Shown here: one piece after another, positions 21,346 to 33,505 of the stretch | Numbering within the stretch: the first letter of the stretch is position 1 | Layout: every line of letters begins with the position of its first letter | Source of the DNA: Aporrectodea caliginosa | Taxonomy: Eukaryota > Annelida > Clitellata > Crassiclitellata > Lumbricidae | Direction of reading: 5' to 3' | NCBI GenBank assembly: GCA_020284085.1 | Contig: JACEVL010000099.1 | Span: 329,988 to 393,987, forward strand | Length of the DNA: 64,000 bases | The notes under the pieces: model-generated | The model's input: the letters and a program-made list of their open reading frames with translations, nothing else | Told to the model about the DNA's origin: nothing | Databases searched by the model: none | Position numbers and translations under genes: made by a program

Positions 21346-23555
21346 CTTCTACATAATGTGGCTATTTAATTGAAAGCGACGTTCACCAACTGATTAAGAC
21401 AATGCCCTGCGATCACAGACACTAATGTGACGAGAAAATTATAAACATATGTTTCAGCAGTCAGCCTTTCCTTCATATAATCAAACCGACATTTCTATGG
21501 TAATGGTAATTGCAAATTTATATAGCCCCACTTCAGGAGAGACTCATCAAAGGCGCCCCCGACAAAACGCAATGATTGGTTCGTATTGTAATTTGCCAGC
21601 GATGCGACGTGTACACTACAAAGGGATTCCTGATGCAAAGTAAACAGCAATAATAACAAACTATCATGGCATTGTGTTGGTTTGGTTTTTTCTGTTTATA
21701 CAATAACAATTTCTAATAGCAGGCCAGTGTCTTTGGCTTCACTGCCAGGCAGAATGTGTTCAGTTCTGGTCACGTTATTGTGTTCCTAACAAGATAGATT
21801 TGCAACCTGGCTAGAAGTGCTTGATAATTGATGAAGTGCCTGCTGTTAATTAAAAAAATTTCTGATTATAAATTGTAATAACTGAAAATTACAAATTTCA
21901 CGTCGTAGTCCCGACCTTATCTCTGGTGCCGACGCCTTATGGCCTAGGCATCAAGTTCACGATTATAATTCTTAGACGTTACTCATGCGTAAAATTGTAC
22001 AGATCTAAGTGAGTATCTTTTAAGCTCGAAGTTTTCATGATGCACCGTGATTGAAAATTATGTATATGAAGATGGCGTCGTATTGTTTTGGATCATTCTC
22101 ACCTGCTCTCGGACAGGTGAACATTCACACGCTGTTCCTGTCACCAGTAATAAAATATAAGCTATATAGAAGATAACTAGAGTGACTGGTACGTGCCAAC
22201 CAGTCAAGCTGTGATGTATAATGCAAATGATTAGAACTGTTTCAACTTGTTGCAATGCGACGACAAAGAGTGAAAAATCGCAGCGGGAACATGTAATGGT
22301 ATGATTGGTATTCCTTTTGACAGGGACTATTGCAATTTACTTCATCTAATATACATCATGTTGAATTTAAGAAATAGCTTTTAAAGACGCTATATAACAG
22401 TCTGGTTTTATCTCACCGATTAAGCGAATAGTGTTTCTTCATACGATCAGAATTTTAGTTCTGTTAAATCAGATTTATTCATGTATGAGTTTCCATGGCG
22501 ACTGTCAATTGCTCTAAGATATTATTAGGCGAAATCAGGTGCGCTCCACGCTATATTAGATTCAATTACACTGATTGCATGTACTTATAGTACGGATATA
22601 ATAATAACCTGCCTTTGCTATGACCTAAGTAGGGCGCTGAAATAGTGCCTGCTTGAGATGAGATCTGTGGGATTAATTTACGACCGAGGGCAAATTAGTC
22701 TTCCGACGCACAAAGTGTAAGGTAAGTTTTACCTTTCGGTGAAACATGCATAAAAGGTAGAGGATCCTTAGGTTTGGTTTCATGGTCTTTCGGTTTTAAA
22801 CACAGGTGAGTCTATAATCGCATCTGATCTCAATTTAATTTCCAAGCAATCAAGTAAATGCAGGTGTTTCCATGGCGACCGTGTGGTTTCGACTCTGGTA
22901 ATTTAGCAATGAATTTATCGCGAGAGATCTTTCACCGCCTCTGCCCGTAAAAGGTATCAAAGTTAATTCAACATGAACCATTGGATTTAGCTTATTGGCC
23001 TTATAGGCCTGCTACGGGCGCGATCGAATTATCTTCATGTAATTCTGCCTACACAGAGGAAAATGGTGCTCTGATCAAAGAAAGCTGCTCAACTTGCCAA
23101 ACACACGTCATATTGACTCATGAATATACTGATGAATATCACGGAAGTCATTGCGGAGAGGTATCAAGTCTATTTACCAGAATCTTATGAACTGTGATTA
23201 AACCTACGTTTCAGTTACAGTAATTTAATTTAATGATTCCTTTGGTGCAGTACATCTCTGAGATAGCAGCGGCTTCTGTTAAAAGATGTTTTCAGAATTG
23301 CTGTTGAGCAATCAGAGATACCAATAAGTTGGTCACACTCTCAGCGATTTCTCCATAGTCATGTTGGCACTCTTTAACTGAGGCGTTCTTTCACTCTACC
23401 GGGACATGACATGTGGCACTCTATCTATGGCTCATAATTAATGCTTCTTGCTGTCCGGCTCCAATGTGCAGCTAGGACTAGGCCATATTATTTAAGATTA
23501 TCAGATGATTTTAAAAATTCCGCTGTTCTGAATCGTTTTGTATCGTATATCTAAT

Positions 23556-23610
23556 CTATCTAATCTCTAATCTAATCTAATCTAATCTAATCTAATCTAA
23601 TCTAATCTAT
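23556..23610 (+). repeat. (TCTAA)n microsatellite
   Basis: About ten TCTAA pentamers with slight variation at the left end. Absent from the matching place in duplicate copy 2 (near 42345). Confidence 0.9.
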
Positions 23611-24310
23611 AAGAAGCTCTTTGAAAGTCTACGACGACCTGGATTTTTGAACATGCTTATGAGTTGCCTTATTCGACTCGGAAATCAAAATTCTGTTGAA
23701 GTTGAAGACTTCAAACTGCTAAGAAAATAAGTTCACCTGGTACTTACGCTATCAGTATGCCAATGTCGTCACCAAGTTCGATATAAAGGAAGCTGTCTGC
23801 CAGTTATGTAGGGAAACCGCGACCAACCAGCGCCTCGCATCGATTCTCGCTTTATATATAGAAGCTTCAACGACCTTCGTGTGACTCGCTGTGTCATAGA
23901 CATCAGTCAAAGAGTGCCATTAAAAACCTTTATCAATTATCTAATGCGGTTGGTTGTGATTGGTCGATCCACTGCTGCCAATCACGATTCGTACCTGTAT
24001 GAAATTTTGATCAGAGTTAATGGACACGCACATGCTTTGCAAGGCCACCACTTCGCTATGAGTTTGGAGAGGGCACGGAGGACGGAATGACCCTCTCTAT
24101 GTTCTTTGCACTGGTTTCAAGACTCAGTTGGAAGAAGGCATGGCTGGTGCTGATTACCAGACCTCTGTACAAAAGGTATTGGCCATGACAGGTGTGGAAG
24201 TCCATAGACTATTTTCGCCAATGAAGTCATTCGCTCAACCTATGTATACGGCCACCACACAGCTATGAAACAAATCATTTTATTTAATTTTAATTATATC
24301 ACAAACACGC

Positions 24311-24328
24311 ACCAACACACACACACAC

Positions 24329-24415
<87 letters not shown>
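24311..24415 (+). repeat. (AC)n microsatellite
   Basis: About 50 AC dinucleotides with two CT-containing interruptions. The His/Thr-run translation is an artefact. Confidence 0.95.
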
Positions 24416-24898
24416 CACACATTAACACACACACGGATCTGGCGTAAACTTTTTTATATGCATCACGGGCTATTTGCGCAGCCTATGTTGGAACTATGAA
24501 GCTTATTAAGATGGACTAATTTTAAACAATTTTACACAGCTTAAATAATTATATTGAAATATATTTATATTTTAATTATATTTAATTTATTTTTTGTAAT
24601 TACATTGGAAGTTGTATTCATATGCCATTCATGTGTGAATCTTGTTTTCGTTCCAGAAACAAGAGAGAATGTGCAGAGAAAGAACTGAAGGTGAAGGATC
24701 GGCGAATGGATGCGCCTCCATTTACTTAGTTTAAAGAGCCATTAGTTTAATTAGCCATTTTTCGTAATTTCTTGTTAAGTTAGCTGGTGAGTTTCTTAAA
24801 AGACACCTTACAATTTTACAGATACATTCATTTTCTTAGCCTCTGTAAATATGAAGAAATTTAGTGGAATTTATGCATTCTCGCGTTAGAAAGGCACT

Positions 24899-25333
24899 AT
24901 GATGATCAGACTCGTGTACTACGTTAAAACGTATAGACTACGTAGCCTATTTATAAGCGAAGAAAAGCAGATTCCAATGTCTCCAATGCTGACAGAGGTC
25001 AAATGTTTGTTTGTACATCGTTCAGCATGTTCAATCAACGCACTTCAATTAGACCTGCTGTCCCAAATTTCTGCTCAGAGGAAACCTGCCCCCATAAGTG
25101 CAGAGACTTTGGCAGAGCTGAGGCTCAAACATCCTTCACCTCCTTTGGACCATCAGCTTTTCCTCCTTCTCCACCCAAGGCCACAATTTTCCAGTTATGT
25201 GTCAAAACATCTTCAAATAGCTACTCTACATAAGGTGTTTACTGATTTGGTGGTCTATCTAGTTAACGAGTTGGATCTTTGTCCTAACTGGTTCGGTTAT
25301 TTGCATGCTACATGTAAGTTAACTTTGTGCTAA
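24899..25333 (+). pseudogene. Possible LINE-like ORF fragment
   Basis: An open stretch containing ISAETLAELRLKHPSPPLDH. A 'TLxxLxxKHP.PP' pattern resembles a conserved segment that precedes the RT domain in some invertebrate retroelement polyproteins. No endonuclease or RT motifs follow; the frame ends after about 60 more unremarkable codons. Weak evidence; it may be chance. Otherwise 24430-25510 holds nothing I recognise. Confidence 0.25.
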
Positions 25334-25517
25334 ACTTTGTTTAGCCGACAACTGCTTCTGTCCCAAAGCAGTATTATTTGGTCCTTCTGCGATCTGGAAT
25401 GTAAACCTCAAATCCTGTCATGCAAATGACAGGATTTCCGGACCATTCGATTCGTCTCTTGCAGACTCAATGGCTGAAGAAAAGCAGAGAAGTTCTACTA
25501 TCTTATTTAAAGTAAGT

Positions 25518-25857
25518 GCCGGTGTCCCGAGATATCCTATCCCCCTAAAGCATATCCCCGGATGGAATAAACCGGTTTAGAGTATCCGGGGGGATAAACC
25601 TCCCATCGTCAATCGCATCACGATAGCCAAGACGAAATCCAGTCAAAATCACCGAAAACGAAGTAAATTAATTTCAGGTCGACGTACAAATTAAAGATAC
25701 GAAACTTAAAATATTTTATGTGTACAATAAATCAATAGAGTACGACTGAATACACTTAGAAACCGCCAATAATGCAAACTAAGCCGGATACTCCATTTCG
25801 CTAAGTGGGATACTTATTTAGGAGAGATAGGCGTATACTCTCTTTAGTGACACCGGC
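25518..25857 (-). mobile_element. GCCGGTGTCAC MITE, copy A
   Basis: About 340 bases bounded by GCCGGTGTC...GACACCGGC terminal inverted repeats. Internal sequence matches copy B (31822-32181) in the opposite orientation, including GGTCGACGTACAAATTAAAG and the GGATAAACC/CCGGTTTAGAGTATCC palindromic zone. No ORF. Confidence 0.75.
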
Positions 25858-26367
25858 TTTAGGTTTAGGTTTTAGGTTTCAGGCGGCTGCCTAGAGCGGA
25901 ACTTTCAAGGGGCTCCAAATTCCGACAAAACACATGATGAACACTTCCGTCAAGAAGATATCATTCATGAGTAGGGAGGCATTTTGTCCTCTCCTGTAGC
26001 ACAAAATTGCCGAGGACTCTCAAAGGCCGCCTCTGTTCAAAGTGTCCAGATACATGCACAAAAGCATACAAGATACATTTACATTACTTTACCTGCTTAC
26101 TATGTCAATTGTAATAATTATATAATTTAAAATCAGTATAGCTGCAGACGTTCAATATCGATTTTTATAGGCTTGAGGCATTCCTCCTAAGTCGTGGGTT
26201 GCATTTGGAGTGGGTAGGTTGGAGATGGGAAGATTGCAAGTGATTAAACAAAAAACCAGGCGAGTCTGATTTCAATGCATGTACTCAACGTCAATTAATG
26301 GCCATTTCGATGACAATTTGGATGCGTACTGAAGTTGCTATTGTATTCGAAATCGACGATATCCATG

Positions 26368-27796
26368 TTAGACGGATTTCTCAACTTGACACAGTGAGCA
26401 GTATTTATTATAGCAATTAACGTCATCGAATACGCCGTCGTGCATATGTTTCATCAGTACACATGACTCAGCACCCCACCCGCAATACGGTTGATTTACA
26501 CATGTCGCAACACCCCACGCGCAATCCGGTTGATCTAGATCCCATTTTGTGTACTCCATTTTCAATGAAGTTCCATCAAACGGCATCCAAAGAAATTCCT
26601 TTCTGCACTGGTCGTCTTTTCGCCTTCCACTCGTCCACGTAGGTCTTTCTGTGTTGACGTCACATTGGGTTGTGTATCCTGGAAAGAAAGAGGCTCGCTG
26701 TTATTCTTTAGCCTGAAGTCTAGAAGAAATTCCTAACCTTTAAATCAAGCGAAATTTGAAGAACTTCGTTATAAGAACTTTACAGTCTAACAGTGAAAAA
26801 CATTTTGAATTAGTGAAACCAGTTTTGGTAGCCAGGTTTAAACACCAGAGGAAGCGAGCACATAAAGAATGCCCCACTTACCAAAATAAATAATTTCAAT
26901 TAATTACACTAATCATGCGTTATTTTTATATTTTATATAGAAACACTGAAACACTAAAAAGGTGGCAAAAGCAGCATGTACAGTGAATTACTAATACTGA
27001 TAGTATAAAGTATGTAAGCAAGTGTGTTTTTTAATAAACGCTGGCAAACGCACGGCTCTTTGCTTATAAAGTTATCAAATAGTAGCAGAAAAGTTAGTAA
27101 AAAAGTTAATTAATAACACAGACTAATGGCCTAGCTGTAGGCCTACAGCACCCTAGCCATGAAACCGCGCCTGGCGAGGGAATCAAATCAAGCGAGACCA
27201 CGGTTATGTGAGTGTGGGCTATGTTATGTTGTAGCATACTATAATAACACAACAGTACAAACACAAGCCAATACAACAGCCTTTTCCTCTAGGATTCATT
27301 TTAGCAAAGTTATCGATTATTTCGTTATAATCCACTTCACAAGCGAACTGTCTTTCGATCGTAATCAAGGCTATACCAGACAATCCGTCATCGCCCATTG
27401 TACATGTAGAACATATACAGTACGTGTGATTTTATGAGTTTGAGTGGGCTGATAGGTCGTTCCTCACTAGCGCTGTTGTTTATTGGCAAGGTCAGAAAAA
27501 GCGGTACAATATGTACAAGCTAGGAAAAATGGAACACAATGTCATTGGCGATCATGAATTTTACTACATTACTGATGGTCATTTCTTCGAAACTGGAATT
27601 TTCCTTATTGACAACACTGATTATTTCCTTGTACATGTCTTTAAATGAAAGAAACTGTTGCACAATTTCACTTCGAGTTACGATGATATCCGACAACTTG
27701 TCTGCCAAAGATTCTAGTTTGGTCAAATTATAATTATCGGCATTGCTAAAATGCTTTAGTTCTTAACAACAGTGTTTTTCCATTGCCTATCTGAAA

Positions 27797-27894
<98 letters not shown>

Positions 27895-30800
27895 CTTGGA
27901 CGCATTGTATTTTACATAGGCTTAGCGGTGCCTATGCCGCCTATCCCTAGGTTGGTAGGTACCATACATATTATAATAATATGCATTGTACCTAATACCT
28001 ATTACATACTACTAGTCTAGCCTAGGGATTTCGGATGTGACACGCCTAAAAGTTGCACAAAATTGAAATAGGTTATTTCATCAAATTTAATAATTATATT
28101 ATTAAATATTTATTATAGCTGCAGCAATGATAATAATATTAATAATATGATAGAAGAGAAATGTATGTCTTTCTGTCTACGGTGAAGTCAACATTCCTGT
28201 TACGCGAGTCCGCCGTAGGCGCTTACACAATCGACGTGGCCAGAGCGCCGCACGGCAATAGACGCATTGCGGGCCGCGGGTATGACAGGTTTAAGGGACA
28301 TGTCAGCGGCAGAGGCAGGGAGGAAAGGTACGCATGCGATTCGGCTGTTGGCGGATGAGTGCCAGCCACTTCGCACTGGGCGACACCAGGGGCTTCTATC
28401 CCTATACATGGCGGGCGCAAGTTGAGCCCAGTGAAAACAGGGGGGGGGAATGTTTCTTTTCAATTTTTATCACACTTTCTACAAGTTACAGAGTTTTCAT
28501 TCGCAGTCCTGTGAAAGACCCACTTTTCTTGTATAAATTAGTGTGAACCGGTGAAATCGTCCGATTAAGTCGTTCGATTTTGTTAACACACGCATTGGTA
28601 TCCATTGTATATGGTCATAATGGAAGCTGGATGACCGAAATCTTTGCATAAACAGAAGTTGGATTGATGAAATTTTAGCAGACGAAACCTTTAAATTACA
28701 TACATTATATTTACAATGAACAGTTAGACCTATCTAATCAGAAATGAGCTAAAACTCACGTCGGCAATATGGGTTCTGGGAGAAAGGAGCGCAGGACATA
28801 ACCCCCCCAGACATAATCCACCCAGACAAAATCTCCCCTCATTTGGCATAGGACATAATCCCCCGGGACATGATCCCTCCTCTGTACAATTAGCATATTT
28901 TTGCCAGTTTTTTCTCCGTTGTATGTTCATGTCGTTAAGATAAAGACTGAAGACTTTTTATTACATTTAGATCACAGTTTAGACTTGTTAGTGTCATTTA
29001 GGTCTAAAGTGAAGACTTGCTAAATGCTAATGTCGTTTAAGTCTTAACTTAAGTCTTGTTAATGTCGTTCACTTCTAAAATTATATTTACAATGAACAGA
29101 AGTTGAATCGATGAAAATAATTCTTGCTCAAATAGAAGCTGGATTAATGAAAATAATACTTTTGTGAAATTAGAAGGTCGATTGATGAACATAGTTTCTC
29201 GTGAAACTAGAAGTTGGATAGATGGAAATAATACTTAGAGTGCTAATTGTTATTTTACCATTGCTTGTAGCAATTTTTGGAAAATTTGAGCCGACTAGTA
29301 TAAAAAACTTTTCCAGTGAAATCTAAAAATATATTATGATCATATCCATGGGGGGGGGGATTATGTCCTAGCTTGGGGGATTTTGTCGGATGGATTTTGT
29401 GCTGGGAATTATGTCCGGGGGATTGTGTCCAGGGGGGATTACGTCCGTTCCCCGGGAGAGAGCGGAGGCCCGGCCGGGAGGGAAGGGGGGGATTGAGCTC
29501 GGTTGTTTAGGGGGATAGAAGCCACTGGGCGACACACAATTTTACCCAACGCACGAGAGACCGACGAAGGCGGACGAGAACAAGCCACTTCGCTATCTGA
29601 TCTGTTACTGATTGACAAAATGAGATCTGACTTACCCAGAGAGCCCATAGCCACTGTAAAAAAGTTTCCAATGTATTGACTCTCTGCTGAATTTCGTACG
29701 ACGGCCAGGTGAGCTCCCTTAGCTATGGTGCGACAGTATAAACGTGCATCTGTCCAGTCCTTCGGTTCAATAATAAACTGATAGCAGTATTTCGAGTCTG
29801 GGCTGTCCTCGCGTAGAAATCCCTGCGGACAACCTCTATCTGCAATATTATGTCACAAATATTTCACAAAAGGTCCACAAAGGAACATTTTGACCATTTG
29901 ATATTTGCCAATTGCTAATATTTAAGCATCATTGACAAAGGCACACCTATTTCAAATTCGCGTCATTTCAGCCATTATGCTTACAATCAGCCAAGCTGTT
30001 GACTAATAGAAACTTCAAAGCAGGTGCAATAGTCTACAGGCAATTCAGAATAAAAGAATGGACAAGAGTTACAGTGGTGTCAACTGAAAACATCGTCGCA
30101 TGAATCTGATCGGACGGAACTTACATTATAAAAGCAGGACCTTACAAAAAGCTAACGTGGTCTTCCGTGGAGAAGTTCTGTCTGAAAATCACTCCAAGGT
30201 TCCGGATAACCCGTTATGCTTTCCAATTGGTAATGCTGCCGCTATCGCTTCCCCGTCAATCCTTGCTCACATCTGATATAGTTTAAAGCCGTGTGCGTCT
30301 AATCGACTTTTGAAAGGTTCACAAAAAGAACCATGCAAATGTGTAGGTGTAGGAATATAGGACAAGAACATAATTCTTTGAACTGCCAGACCTGTTGCTG
30401 ATTTGCAAAATGAAACTTGACTCACTCAACGCGTTCGCAATTGCTGTAAGATAACCTGCAACGACTCTATGTTCCGCTTCAATTGGTATCATGACCGTGT
30501 GTTAACCTGTAGCAAGGTTGTCACAAAGTGTCCCTGCCCAATCCCAATCATACCTCCTCTCAAAGATTCCTTAATAGTATGTTGAGCTCCTATATTAGCC
30601 ACGTGAACGAATCCTGCACACCGGAGGCTTTTGCAGTGTAGATATTGGGCGCACTAGCTGAATATCGTTTGAAATAATCGCCGGCATAAGAGGAGGTGCT
30701 GCTCTTTGTGATGGTAAAAGGAGCACAAACGAATAAAATAGAGGCAAATCAGTGAAATAAACCAATCCCGCAGGGATATACTGTATGATCAGCTAGACAA

Positions 30801-31138
30801 AAAGCGGAGCATCCAGAAGCGGTCCTTGCTTTAATCGTTCTATTAAATGAATCTCTAGTTTAATTTTTGTACACAACGCTAGCAAAAGTAGGCTTTGATA
30901 ACTGCATAAAAATACATTAACGCAATGTCGCTGACATTTATTAACAAAAGCTAGAGATGTCGATTTCTATTTTATGATCACCCATTGCTTCCAAAAATGT
31001 GCGGCACAGTAGTTTAAAATGCACGAGCCTTAAAGTAACAGTAAGTCTTAGTATTAAATTACCTGTGAATGAGATCGCTTCAATAACGCACAGTGTCCGA
31101 AGAAGGAACCAAACCAGCGTAGCCTGCAAGATGAACAT
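26368..31138 (-). CDS. Secreted C-type lectin, 3 exons, 196 aa
   Basis: Exons: 31138-31063 (ATG, donor ACAG|GTAATT), 29839-29636 (acceptor AATATTGCAG, donor CTGG|GTAAGT) and 26678-26368 (acceptor CTTTCTTTCCAG, ends at a stop). Both introns are phase 1. Residues 1-25 are a signal peptide (MFILQATLVWFLLRTLCVIE). The rest is one CRD: GCPQGF start, YCYQF, WTDARLYC and AHLAVVRNSAES in exon 2; LDQPD, ESCVLM, FDDVNC and SLCQ in exon 3. QPD is the loop motif linked to galactose-type binding in classical lectins, and calcium-dependent sugar binding outside the cell is the family role. Exon 3 has a 39-base in-frame tandem duplication of the QPD loop (26458-26535) that adds cysteines. An in-frame ATG 11 codons upstream exists; the chosen start begins the signal peptide. 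Confidence 0.85.
27800..27890 (+). repeat. (TA)n microsatellite
   Basis: About 45 AT/TA dinucleotides with a single TTT interruption, inside intron 2 of the lectin gene. Confidence 0.95.
28190..28450. other. CpG-rich block in lectin intron 2
   Basis: About 260 bases with many CpGs (GTCCGCCGTAGGCG, GAGCGCCGCACGGC, CGGGCCGCGGG) in an otherwise AT-rich intron. All frames carry short ORFs but none resembles a known protein. It may be an unclassified repeat. The words ACTGGGCGACAC and GGCTTCTATCCC recur near 29515-29540, the second in inverted form. Confidence 0.4.
28775..29455. mobile_element. Foldback-like element with GGACATAATCCCCC arms
   Basis: The left arm (28789-28880) is a series of GGACATAATCC and GACAAAATC units with CCCC runs. 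The right arm (29348-29452) holds the inverted GGGGGATTATGTCC and GGGGATTTTGTC units. The interior has degenerate direct repeats: 'AGAAGTTGGATTGATGAAAA' type at about 29098-29232 and near 28650, and GTCTTAACTTAAGTC-type short words at 28935-29080. No ORF. It resembles a non-autonomous DNA element with tandem subterminal repeats. Confidence 0.6.
30410..30640 (-). pseudogene. Relic of a duplicated lectin exon 2
   Basis: On the minus strand this part of lectin intron 1 aligns with the functional exon 2 and its donor flank. The exon end followed by GTGAGTCAAGTTTCATTTTGC and ATCAGCAACAGGTCTG parallels GTAAGTCAGATCTCATTTTGTC and ATCAGTAACAGATCAG at the real exon. GATTGGGCAGGGAC parallels GACTGGACAGATGC. 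Frameshifts and stops break the frame. A decayed tandem exon duplication. Confidence 0.6.
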
Positions 31139-31821
31139 GATTCTCCTCTCTATAACAAAGACATCAGACAATTGTATTCAATTTGTTTTAAAATGCATCT
31201 CATATAGTTTATTCATTGAACACTGAATAATTAAATTTTATCCGTGAAAAATTAACAGAATTTTTACAAAAAAATAAGCTGCTTCTCGATATACTCTGCA
31301 GCCGGTGCATTTCCCAACATTTCTCATTTATTTGACACTAAATAATAAATAATCAACATTACAGTCATTCACAGAAATATAGTAATTGACATCTAAAGGT
31401 GAGACCTTAAAGAAAACAACCCTCGATTGGAGGTTCAACTAAATTCTATAATCAGTTTTTAAAGTAGTTTTCCCCAGCACCTTCATGTTTTATTTTGCTC
31501 TGTGAAATTTTGCGCGCCGTCTTAGGTGAAATACCGGTAGGCCTATTAAATAAAACAACCTATAATGGCGATCAACTAAGACGTGATTACATTGTTCAAC
31601 ACTGAATAGTATATAATATTGGGGCCACAAGAAGAGATCGACAATTAAACACGAAATTAGAAACAAACGCATGCAAGATTAGCGCAATAGTGTCAGCCTG
31701 AGTATTCCGCAACTCTCTTGAATAAGCTGGTACCATTGCTTAGGTTTAACGAAGCGATTTATAAAGTGTGGCAGATTATGTCTGTAGCCCTCATGGGGCC
31801 TGCTTCTTTGGCCTGCTCCAC

Positions 31822-32181
31822 GCCGGTGTCACGAAATAGAGTATCCCCTTACATGAGTATCCCCCTTAGCGAAATGGAGTATTCGGTTTAGTTTGCATTT
31901 TGGCGGTTTCTAAGTGTATTCACTCGTACTGTTTAGATTTATTGTACACATAAAATATTTTAAGTTGCGTTTCTTTAGTTTATACGTCGACCTGAAATTA
32001 ATTTACTTCGTTTTTGGTGATTTTGACTGGATATTCGTCGAGGCTATCGTGATGCATATGACGATGGGGGATAGAATGGTTTATCCCCCGGATACTCTAA
32101 ACCGGTTTATTCCATCCGGGGGATAAATTCATACATCCCGCGGATAGTCTTATGACGGATATTCTATTTTGTGATACCGGC
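31822..32181 (+). mobile_element. GCCGGTGTCAC MITE, copy B
   Basis: About 360 bases with ends GCCGGTGTCACGAAATAGAG and, inverted, GCCGGTATCACAAAATAGAA. Inverted homologue of 25518-25857. The right third holds the nested palindrome GGATACTCTAAACCGG / TTATTCCATCCGGGGGATAA. No ORF and no clear target duplication. Confidence 0.8.
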
Positions 32182-32199
32182 ATGTCTTCGTGCCCAATT

Positions 32200-33480
32200 G
32201 GAGCCAGACGCGGTGCCAAAACACTGCACTCAACTGCCATTATTTTGTAATAATGGTTGTTTGCATCCGTCAAACAATGCATCGGTTCCTGAGAGAAGTT
32301 TGGCATTGTTTAACAACTGAACAATTCCTCTGCCAGGTAACAACAGGTCGATCTAGGTCGATCTTTTACCACCAAAGAAAATCTGTTATTATCCATGCCT
32401 GTCACGCGGCGATTAGAACGATATTTCGGTTAAACTCTTCATTAGGCCTAAACATTTCCAATAAATTCCATTCATAGTAGCAGAATTTATGACAAACCTG
32501 TTCATATGGTGGAAACCAACAAATTATATTTAACTTTTATAAAGCTATTTCTTATAATAAGCTTACTGTAAGCATTCACAAGATTGCAATTTCGCATTTT
32601 AAGGTTCTAAGCTTAGAAGTTTCTAGCGAACTATTATAATCTGCTATGAAAATCCATCATTAAAATGTACAAACCCATCGCTAATTCAGCAGATGCGTCT
32701 ATATTAGGCCTACTTATAAAGGTAAATGCGTATGAGTATGAGCAAACAGTAAGTAGAAAACCTCCAAGGATCCAACACAATACGATTGTCTTGTGGTTAT
32801 AGGCTATATATAGAGCAGATTTTGTCAAATGAATGCAGATGAAGACGATTCCACAAACAACAAAATTTACATTTTCTGCCGTATAGACTACCTACGGAAA
32901 GAAATCGAAATGCTATTTATGAATGACCCAAAATAAGATGAGCCTAGTAGTCAATAATTTAGATTTTTTTATACTCATTATACTATAGTCAAGTAATGAT
33001 ATGCGCAGAATAAGCAAGGCCTCTCTATCTGACTAAGACCGATTGAATTATTATTATCATACATTTTTTTCTGTCTTTGTAGAAGGCTGCGGTATGTCAG
33101 GAATGAGTTCGATAAACGAATATATCTGAATAATAATAATGTCAAAGCCGTGATATGTGAGCTACGTGCGTGTATTCTGCAAAATACGTTTCATTACAAG
33201 CAATGCATATTAATATGCGTAGAAGGTATAAACTGTTTGCCTCATTTCCAATGCAAATTGTGCAGAGCATTTGATTTGAATTGAATTTGAATTGAATTTA
33301 TTTTCTTATTTGTCATTTAATGTCGGCAGTATCGTGGAGCAATTTAAGCAAGTTAGCACGTGGATTCTCCAGTGACCTTTAAGTGTTGATATTCCAGGCC
33401 CTCAAACTGATGAACTTAGGACATCAGTTACCGTTGCTAGCAACACATTCTCAGGATGATAAAAATAAGCGTGACGTTGT
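32200..33480. other. Non-coding stretch, nothing recognised
   Basis: AT-rich DNA with only short ORFs lacking domain signatures or paired splice signals. A TTGAATTGAATTTGAATTGA simple tract lies near 33274-33300. Confidence 0.5.
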
Positions 33481-33505
33481 ATCACAGGATCTATGACAGC
33501 CTTAA

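Larger units (their letters stand above)
16020..24175. repeat. Segmental duplication, copy 1
   Basis: Colinear homology with 36470-42990 in direct orientation. Anchors: ACCCAATTGGCTCAGAT (16095 and 36533), GGAAACAATTT...GCGTGAATAGCT (17482 and 36867), AAAACACAGTTGGCTATTGAGTG (19467 and 37023), the GPCR ORFs, GCGATGCGACGTGTACACTACAAAGG (21599 and 39925) and TTCTTTGCACT (24102 and 42930). Relative to copy 2 it carries extra sequence at about 16200-17460 and 17560-19380. It lacks about 600 bases present at 39310-39900. Confidence 0.85.

Noticed and set aside
22981..23190. 69-aa ORF in the segmental duplication
   Set aside because: The matching sequence at about 41390-41590 is frame-broken, so coding conservation is absent.
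28161..28546. Several GC-rich ORFs on both strands
   Set aside because: Short overlapping frames in a CpG-rich block with no domain; likely repeat DNA in the lectin intron.
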